From Fulvivirga lutea (lineage in GTDB: Bacteria > Bacteroidota > Bacteroidia > Cytophagales > Cyclobacteriaceae), in the NCBI RefSeq assembly GCF_017068455.1, contig NZ_CP070608.1, positions 2,833,488 to 2,897,487 on the forward strand: 64,000 nucleotides of DNA, written 5' to 3'. Below the pieces are notes generated by a model. The model made no database searches, was not told the origin of the DNA, and saw nothing but the letters and a program-made list of their open reading frames with translations. Each line of letters starts with the position of its first letter. Position 1 is the stretch's first letter. The position numbers and the translations under genes are program-made. Positions 52,984-59,600 of this stretch are shown here, piece by piece.

Positions 52984-53990
52984 TGAAAAGCCCAATTACA
53001 GGAAAAGAAATGTTACTGAAATTCGAGTTGAGAAAGCTTGAATTTAGAAAGGAGTCATTTACTGTGGCTTATCACTTTTATTTATGTGAGGAAAGTGAAG
53101 AGCAATTCACAACAACTGAATTAGATGAATTGAATATGATTCAATTATACAATCAGTATAGAGAGAAACACAATTTGCCATTTCCCAATGAAATAAAAGA
53201 AATCAGGGAGAAATATGGATTGCCTGCCACTAAGATGTCAGAAATTTTAGGCTTTGGAATCAACAGCTATAGAAATTATGAAGGCGGAGAAGTTCCAAGC
53301 TTGGCAAATGCAAGATTGATTCAGTTGGCAAGTGATCCCGCGAAATTCAGAGATTTAGTAGATCTTTCTGAAACTATTGAATCTGATTATAGAACGAAAC
53401 TTCTTGAAAAAATTGATTTACTAGTAGAAGACCAAGAAGAAAATTTATTTTCATTTGAATTTCAAGACTACCTATTAGGAGAACATATTTCAGATCAATT
53501 TTCAGGTTATAAAAAACCAAGCTTAGATAAATTGACAGAAATGGTTATATATTTTAGCCAAAAGCTGGAGCCATGGAAAACTCAGTTAAATAAACTTCTT
53601 TTTTATGCTGATTTTTTAACCTTCAAAAAAACATGCTTTTCAATGAGTGGAGCTAGATATCGCGCCATTAATATGGGGCCAGTACCAAACAATTACAACA
53701 GTATTTTTGAATACATGGCAAACAAAAATTTTATTGACATATGGATTACTGAATTTCCAAGTGGTGCCGTTGGAGAGCAGTTTAAGACAAATAAGAATAG
53801 AAAGTTCAATTCAAAAGTATTCAGTGAAATTGAATTAGAAGTTTTAAATACTGTTGCCACAAAATTCCAAAGCATGGGAACAAGTGATATCATTGAAATA
53901 AGTCATAAAGAAAAGGCCTGGAAGGCCAATGAAAAAGAAAGAAAAATAATTAGTTATAAAGATTATGGATTTGAATTAAAGGAATTATAA
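52983..53990 (+). CDS. MqsA-HTH/Panacea (SocA, DUF4065) antitoxin
   Basis: A 335-residue fusion. Residues about 60-115 are an MqsA/YgiT-type HTH (EIREKYGLPATKMSEILGFG, then SYRNYEGGEVPS). The N-terminal zinc finger is degenerate: SPITG replaces CPxC and a lone cysteine is in LCEESE. Residues about 190-300 are the Panacea domain (LNKLLFYADFL, then RYRAINMGPVPNN), known to neutralise varied toxins. It would bind the adjacent MqsR-like toxin and repress the operon. ORF overlap indicates coupled translation. Confidence 0.8.
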   Translation: MKSPITGKEMLLKFELRKLEFRKESFTVAYHFYLCEESEEQFTTTELDELNMIQLYNQYREKHNLPFPNEIKEIREKYGLPATKMSEILGFGINSYRNYEGGEVPSLANARLIQLASDPAKFRDLVDLSETIESDYRTKLLEKIDLLVEDQEENLFSFEFQDYLLGEHISDQFSGYKKPSLDKLTEMVIYFSQKLEPWKTQLNKLLFYADFLTFKKTCFSMSGARYRAINMGPVPNNYNSIFEYMANKNFIDIWITEFPSGAVGEQFKTNKNRKFNSKVFSEIELEVLNTVATKFQSMGTSDIIEISHKEKAWKANEKERKIISYKDYGFELKEL

Positions 53991-54010
53991 ATGATCAGCT
54001 GATAAAACAT

Positions 54011-54050
54011 AAAAAAACCCAATTTCTCTGGTGACGCAGATAATTGGGTT
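54011..54050 (-). terminator. Minus-strand intrinsic terminator after the antitoxin gene
   Basis: AACCCAATT (54016-54024) and AATTGGGTT (54042-54050) form a nine-pair stem with a 17-base loop. On the minus strand it is followed by seven T, on the plus strand by no T-tract. It must serve a transcript coming from 54250 or beyond on the minus strand. Confidence 0.7.
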
Positions 54051-54095
54051 CTAATAAGGTGTAAAGTTTTGCCGACTTCATTGAGACTTATCATC

Positions 54096-54203
54096 TCAAT
54101 ACATCACCTTTATTCTGTGCTCCAAATTATGCATAAATCTCCATTTCTGCAAAATTGAGCCCAGAACAGCCATTCGTCTGGGTTTGATGAGGTTTCCTTC
54201 CAT
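54096..54203 (-). ncRNA. Candidate minus-strand small RNA or 35-codon small gene between TA and ubiquitin-like operons
   Basis: The terminator at 54011-54050 shows that this strand is transcribed. The transcript region has hairpins TCCTTC/GAAGGA and ATTGAGA/TCTCAAT, and also an ATG-to-TGA reading frame of 35 codons (start MEGNLIKPRRMAVLGSIL, with internal WRFMHNLEHR; basic, aromatic). I cannot decide between a small RNA, a small protein, or both. It is unrelated to flanking genes by sequence. Confidence 0.35.
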
Positions 54204-54254
54204 CAATCTTAAAAAGCTTGAAGGATTATTAAGTAGAATTAATAATTAGTTGAA

Positions 54255-54515
54255 ATGGAAAATTTAAAGAAAGTAAAAAAGGATGTGACAATCATTGTCA
54301 ACGGAACTCCTCATGAAGTAGAAAAATCGGAAATTAGTTATGATCAGGTAGTTACACTAGCATTTCCTGATTTCCCTCAACATCCCGAAAGGACATATTC
54401 GGTTACTTACGAGAGAGGGCAGGGGAATAAGCCTGAGGGTATATTATCTCCAGGAGGTAAAGTTAATGTTAAACAAGGAATGATATTTTATGTTAAGCAT
54501 ACTGGCCAATCATAA
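54255..54515 (+). CDS. Ubiquitin-like protein of a bacterial conjugation-type operon (multiubiquitin family, single unit)
   Basis: An 86-residue beta-grasp protein. VTIIVNGTPHEVEKSEISYD, then VVTLAFPDFP and YSVTYERGQGNKPEG with a final VKQGMIFYVKHT are characteristic of multiubiquitin-family domains in prokaryotic ubiquitin-like loci; here there is only one unit. The C-terminus is TGQS, not GlyGly. The E1-like gene starts 26 bases inside its end. In related systems the protein is activated by an E1 homologue and joined to a target; here it may end at Gly or work without ligation. Confidence 0.78.
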   Translation: MENLKKVKKDVTIIVNGTPHEVEKSEISYDQVVTLAFPDFPQHPERTYSVTYERGQGNKPEGILSPGGKVNVKQGMIFYVKHTGQS

Positions 54516-55656
54516 TGATGATATAAAGTTATTGATAGACAAGGGATATGCCTTGTCTATTGATAACAATTATCTAGTAATTAGAGACATTCCTTATTTA
54601 GACAATAATAAAGATCTACAGTGGGGTGCAATTGTTTCTAAACTAGTTTTTGTTGATAAAAACAAGGTGAAAATTGAAGATCATCAAATATTCTTTTGTG
54701 GATATCATCCTTGTGAGTTAGATGGAAGCAAAATTAAAAATCTGGGCGGTGGAGTAGTAAAATTAGAATTGAGCTCCGATGATCTTTCCGTACAGAGATC
54801 ATTCTCAAATAAACCTCCAAATGGATTCAAGAACTGGTATGATAAAATAGAGAATTATGTTACGATAATTTCAGGTCCTGCTATTCATTTGTATGATGCG
54901 AACCCACTTACTTTTAGAGTGATTGAGGAGAAGAATGATTCAGTATTTAAGTTTAGCGATACATTAACAAGTCGAGCAGAAATAGGAGACCTTACTAACA
55001 ATTTTAAGAATGATAAAATAGCAATTATTGGACTTGGTGGTACTGGCTCTTATTTGTTAGACTTTCTTGTTAAAACACCTGTAAAACAAATAAGGGCTTA
55101 TGATGGCGATTGGTATCATGTTCATAATTCATATCGTTCGCCTGGAAGATTGTTCGCAAAGGAACTAGGCAAGAAAAAAGCAGATATTTATAAAAATAGG
55201 TACAGGAATTTCAGAAAGGGGATAAAGGTCATACCTGATTATATCCTTTCAGGGTCTGAATCAAAACTAAAAGGAATTACATTTGCTTTTGTTTGCGTTG
55301 ATAAAGGAGCCTCAAGATCTGAAATATTTGACCTATTAGTCAAAATGAAAATTCCATTCATTGATGTTGGAATGGGACTCGATAGAACACAAAACACAAT
55401 TGGAGGTTCTGTAAGAACAACATACTGTTCAGAAGATTCTGTAAAGAAAGTACTAAAGAATAAACACGTTCCATTAAGTGACATACCTGATGATATTTAT
55501 AAAAGTAATATCCAAATAGCTGAATTGAATGCTCTGAGTGCCTGTTTGGCTATTATTAAGTTTAAACAATTGCGGGGGTTTTATAATGACAATAGTAATT
55601 TTTACCATATGTTATTCAATATTGATAGTGTTAAGAACCATGGAATCAATCAGTAG
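54490..55656 (+). CDS. DUF6791-ThiF fusion, E1-like adenylating enzyme
   Basis: A 388-residue protein. Residues about 1-165 match DUF6791 (LLIDKGYALSIDNNYLV, IRDIPYLD, a histidine-cysteine cluster HQIFFCGYHPC at 65-75, FSNKPPNGFKNWY). Residues 175-365 are a ThiF/E1 Rossmann domain with GLGGTGSY (181-188) for ATP, AYDGD near 203-207, RSPGR at 216-220 and VCVDKG. Cysteines at 269, 313 and 352 could form the thioester. It should adenylate the small ubiquitin-like protein encoded just upstream. Start is ATG; no other in-frame start is near. Confidence 0.85.
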   Translation: MLSILANHNDDIKLLIDKGYALSIDNNYLVIRDIPYLDNNKDLQWGAIVSKLVFVDKNKVKIEDHQIFFCGYHPCELDGSKIKNLGGGVVKLELSSDDLSVQRSFSNKPPNGFKNWYDKIENYVTIISGPAIHLYDANPLTFRVIEEKNDSVFKFSDTLTSRAEIGDLTNNFKNDKIAIIGLGGTGSYLLDFLVKTPVKQIRAYDGDWYHVHNSYRSPGRLFAKELGKKKADIYKNRYRNFRKGIKVIPDYILSGSESKLKGITFAFVCVDKGASRSEIFDLLVKMKIPFIDVGMGLDRTQNTIGGSVRTTYCSEDSVKKVLKNKHVPLSDIPDDIYKSNIQIAELNALSACLAIIKFKQLRGFYNDNSNFYHMLFNIDSVKNHGINQ

Positions 55657-56047
55657 CCTCCAGCTAAAAAAGGTCAAATTTTTGCCTTCAAATCTTGAAC
55701 CTGGCATATTATATTTATCTAATGAGTATAATGTGGCAGGCCATTTATGTGCTTGTGGTTGTGGAAATAAGGTTATAACACCACTTGGATCAACCGAATG
55801 GACTTATTTCGAAAAGGAAGGTAAACCTTCTTTAAAACCATCTATAGGGAATTGGCAATTACAATGTCGATCTCATTATTGGATAAGGAATGGTAATATT
55901 TTTTGGTCTGGGCAATGGACTGATGAAGAGATTAAAGAAGGTTGGAAGAATGAAGAACTAAGGCGACAACAATATTTTGCTAAACGAAATAGGAATCAAA
56001 CAAAGAAATCAATTCTAAGAAGAATTATAGATTGGCTATTTAATTAA
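55640..56047 (+). CDS. DUF6527 family Cys/His protein in ubiquitin-like operon
   Basis: I use the ATG at 55640 (135 residues), inside the end of the E1-like gene by 17 bases; a longer upstream frame is only a shadow. Motifs: HLCACGCGNKVITPLG (H35, C37, C39, C41), then PSIGNWQLQCRSHYWI (C76, H79), a likely metal site. DUF6527 is repeatedly found next to multiubiquitin and ThiF genes. It could be a ligase, a processing enzyme or a structural partner; no function is established. The tail is basic and helical. Confidence 0.8.
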   Translation: MESISSLQLKKVKFLPSNLEPGILYLSNEYNVAGHLCACGCGNKVITPLGSTEWTYFEKEGKPSLKPSIGNWQLQCRSHYWIRNGNIFWSGQWTDEEIKEGWKNEELRRQQYFAKRNRNQTKKSILRRIIDWLFN

Positions 56048-56174
56048 AATCTATATTAAAGAATTACATTATGTTAAATAGAATCTCCTAAAAACACTTA
56101 GGAGGGCTGCAAGGCAAAATAGCGGGGTGTGTGTAGGCCTGTGGGCTGCAGCATTATTTTGCCTAGACCTTTTG

Positions 56175-56203
56175 AATACTTTTGGGGCGATGCCAAAAGT
56201 ATT
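56175..56203. repeat. Perfect 11-base inverted repeat
   Basis: AATACTTTTGG and CCAAAAGTATT with a seven-base loop. No T-tract follows on either strand, so it is not an ordinary terminator. ATTTGCCTAG or close copies flank it on both sides. Confidence 0.8.
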
Positions 56204-56611
56204 TGCCTAGCGGCATGAGCGTAAAGCGAACACAATTCAAAACATTCAAACCTGTGAGCCATTATACACTTAGCAATTATTGCTTTTAACAAAGCGTTGG
56301 CTAGCAAGTGTTTTACAGGCAAATTCCTAATCGCTGAGAATCGCGTATTTGAAATCAAACCGTACAATTCCTTGAATATTAAAATTATCAGCGCTGAGCT
56401 TTGCCTGGAAATCTCTTGCATAAGCGTAGGCTCATCAGGCATCAGCCTGACAGCGGGTGGGTAAAACTATTAATAGCTGTTTGGACAGGGCAAGCCGTGC
56501 GGATGATATAGCGCGCTGGCCGAGCGGCTATTTAATATAACGACTAATTATGTAACAATTGTCGTGAACTTCAAACTGTACATCAAGGAGCGCAGCACGT
56601 GTGATTGAAAC

Positions 56612-56694
56612 GGTGACTTAAAAATCCAAGTAAACTGACATTTTGGTGAATAATAAAACAAAGTAATCAAGTTTGGTGACTTAAAAATCAAAGT
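56612..56694. repeat. Direct repeat upstream of the alpha-2-macroglobulin gene end
   Basis: GGTGACTTAAAAATC followed by C/A-AAGT occurs at 56612-56631 and 56675-56694 (19 of 20 bases), 63 bases apart, just before the 3' end of the macroglobulin-like gene. It could be a boundary duplication. Confidence 0.6.
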
Positions 56695-56699
56695 GAAAT

Positions 56700-59600
56700 T
56701 TAGTTTATGATCACTCTTTCTATTTTATTATTTCCATTAAACGCTGGGAAATACATTGATTCTACCTTAACAGGATTCATAGTGTATGTTCCTTTATAAC
56801 GTGGCATAAGTTTAATTTCATATTGGTGTTTACCAGGTTTCAATGTTCTTACGTAGATATTGGTTTTTTCTTTATAATACTCTCTATGCGTCTCATTAAA
56901 GTGTTTCGAATATTTGTTTGAGTAGCTAAATCCGGCAGGAATTGGCACTTCGATCATAAGAAAATCAACTTCATTTTTAATATTTAGGTCTACAATAAGT
57001 GACACTTCTTCACCACTTTTAATAACATAATCTTTACCATCAAAGTAACTACTCACTTTGATATTCCTATCATTAATTGCAGGGTTCTGAATCCATTTTT
57101 TTTGATAAGCAGAAATATACACCGGCAAGTTACTAGATGTACTTAGACTTAATAAACTATCATTTTTGATAGTTCTTTCAATTTCTAGATCATCCACTCT
57201 TTTCCCATTAACTACTAGTGATGGTGAGCTGTTTTCACCAACTATTGATTCAGTTATTTTGGATAATGTTTCAATTACTTGCGCTGATTCATAAGTATTC
57301 TTCCACTTACCTAAAGAACGCTTTTCGAATAAGTAATTTATTGCCCCATTTCTTAAATCAGAAAGGGTGTCGATGTTAGATAAAAGTTTAATCATTCGGA
57401 CGGTATTCACAAATCCATTATTATATACTTTGGAGTTATTATCATCCCAATATATGTTTCCAAGATAGGTTTCCTTGTGTCTATTGATAAGCGTATCCAA
57501 CTTTAAATCAAGTTGTAAATCTTTCTTTAGTTGGTAGTAACTAATTTGATCATGGAGGCCTAAGGAATCTATGTTGAACCTATTCAGATGACTTTCATAG
57601 TCAATATTTTCACCTAATAAATAGAGTGTGTTTAGGGCCCATAATTTATCAGTTGGCTCATAATCTTCAAGATTCCATTTAATCTTGGAAGTGATCGCCT
57701 CTGATTTATAACTCACGGAATAACCGTTTTGCTTAGCTATAATTAAAGCTGAAAGTACATGTTTTGTAATCCAGTCTTCTGATTGAGAATTACCCCACCA
57801 ACCCCACATGCCACTTTCATTTTGGTTTGATTCTAGTTTTTTGATTAGCTTTTTTACTTCTCGTTCTTTTTTAAACGATTGTACATTAGCCTCAGTGATT
57901 TTCTTTAGATAGAGTAATCCCTTCAACTTAGAGGCCATTTGTTCATTACAATCGTAGATATAACTACTTAGTGACACTGCTTCTTCCTGAATTATATCGG
58001 AAGTGCTTTTTAAAAATTTCAGTTTCACATCACCTAAGTTATTATCAAAAGTTAAATGATAGGTGCTGTCTTTTTTGATTTGAAAGAAATAACCTTTTGC
58101 CAATTCAGATCCTTTTTTCTTTATCTCAATAGCACGTGCCTCACCATCAAAGTAATTCCCATTTAGGCTTTTCATTTTAAAAGTAACCATCAAGGAATCA
58201 TTGGTGTCACTTGTTAATCTTATTGAATCGATCAAAGATCTTTGAAGTTTAGATGTATGAGTTTTAACATTTGATCCATTCACTAAAAAGTCATAATTGA
58301 CTCCTAAGGTATCCATTGTATAGTTAGTGATCTTACCGATGGCCATGGTTGTATCACCTTCTACGATAAAATCAGGAAGGCTTAAAAGAGTTGAAACCGA
58401 TTTGACTGATTTGACTGAACCTTCATATTTACCTGAAAACCTTTTGTTTCCCATACCGAGAATAATGGTTTTCCAATTTGTGATATCATCTGGATAAGTT
58501 ACTTCGAATGTGGCTTTACCGTCCTGATCAGTTAATAAATCTGGTTTCCAATAGGCATAATCTGAAAAATTTGACCGAATTGAATTGGCTTGACTGACCG
58601 AAGTTGCATTAATATCCTGCTCTGGTGCATTAATTCCTTTAGATCCTGGAGCTTTTGTCTTTATTAAAATCACACCATTGGACGCTCTTGAACCATATAA
58701 TGCAACGCCATCTTCTGAGGATAGTGTCTCAATTGATTGAATTGAATTTGGGTCTAAATCGGATTGCTTACCAGAGTAAGGCACTCCATCGATAATAATT
58801 AAAGCCTTTGAGTTTCCTACAATGGAGGTGTTTCCACGTATTATAATATTATCAGACGCACCCGCAGCTACTCCAGGAGCTTTGCCTTGTAAGGCAGTTA
58901 CACTATAACCTAGAGCCTTAGACTCTCTTCTAACACCCACAGCTGTAACAACTACCTCGGATAATTGCTGAACATCCGGTGACATTTGAACGTCAATAAA
59001 TCTTCTATTACCGACTTCTATTTCCTCGGTAGCTAACCCTATAAAACTAAATACTAACTCACTTCCTTTTGGTGCATAAAGTGTATAGTACCCATCTATA
59101 TCAGTAACAGTACCAATTCTTGTGCCTTTAACTACTACATTTACCCCTGGAAGCCCACTGCCATCCTCCATTGAAGTGATTCTTCCCGATAACTTATTAT
59201 CGAATGAACTATACCTGTTTGGTTGATTATTTACAAGCTCTTTTATAACTCTAATATTCTTATCTAATTCGCCTTTTATATAATTTGTTTGACCAACATT
59301 CTTTTTTAGAATGGATGAAATGGAGTCAATCATCGAATCGAAAGGAAGTATATTTGCATCGCTAATATTTATAAACAATGTACCATTTTCCTTAATCTCA
59401 TGAACTTCTTGTTCAAAATACTTATCGTCTTCCAAAAGGTATAATAGAGAATAGGAGCCAGGGGGTAGATCTTCGATATTTTTCACAGATGGATTATAGA
59501 CCCGTAATTGGTTAGGATCTGTTACACCCTTTAATATTACTCGATCAGTAAATAAAGAGAGAAATCTAACAGAATCTGATAACTGAATATTTAATCTGCC

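Larger units (their letters stand above)
56048..56699. other. 652-base gene-free, hairpin- and repeat-rich spacer
   Basis: Composition is richer in G and C than the flanks. Inverted repeats: CTCCTAA/TTAGGAG (56085-56104), AGGCAAAATA/TATTTTGCCT (56112-56164), AATACTTTTGG/CCAAAAGTATT (56175-56203). Further on, CCTGT...ACACTT...AAGTGT...ACAGG (about 56252-56322) around TTTTAACAAAGCGTTGGC resembles the long foldback of integron-type sites, though the core motifs do not fit exactly. A 114-codon minus-strand frame here looks like a by-product of the repeats. It may be a decayed mobile element or cassette boundary. Confidence 0.45.

Noticed and set aside
55538-55639. Longer N-terminus for the DUF6527 protein with a membrane-like segment
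   Set aside because: The extra segment is encoded within the conserved E1 gene in another frame; family length supports the start at 55640.
56250-56325. Possible integron attC-like site
   Set aside because: The foldback and AACAAAGCGTTGGC resemble attC, but the consensus core triplets do not fit exactly and no integrase is present; kept only as part of the repeat spacer.
56098-56442. 114-codon minus-strand frame in the repeat spacer
   Set aside because: It has no family, reads straight through the inverted repeats, and is likely a chance frame of a GC-richer non-coding segment.
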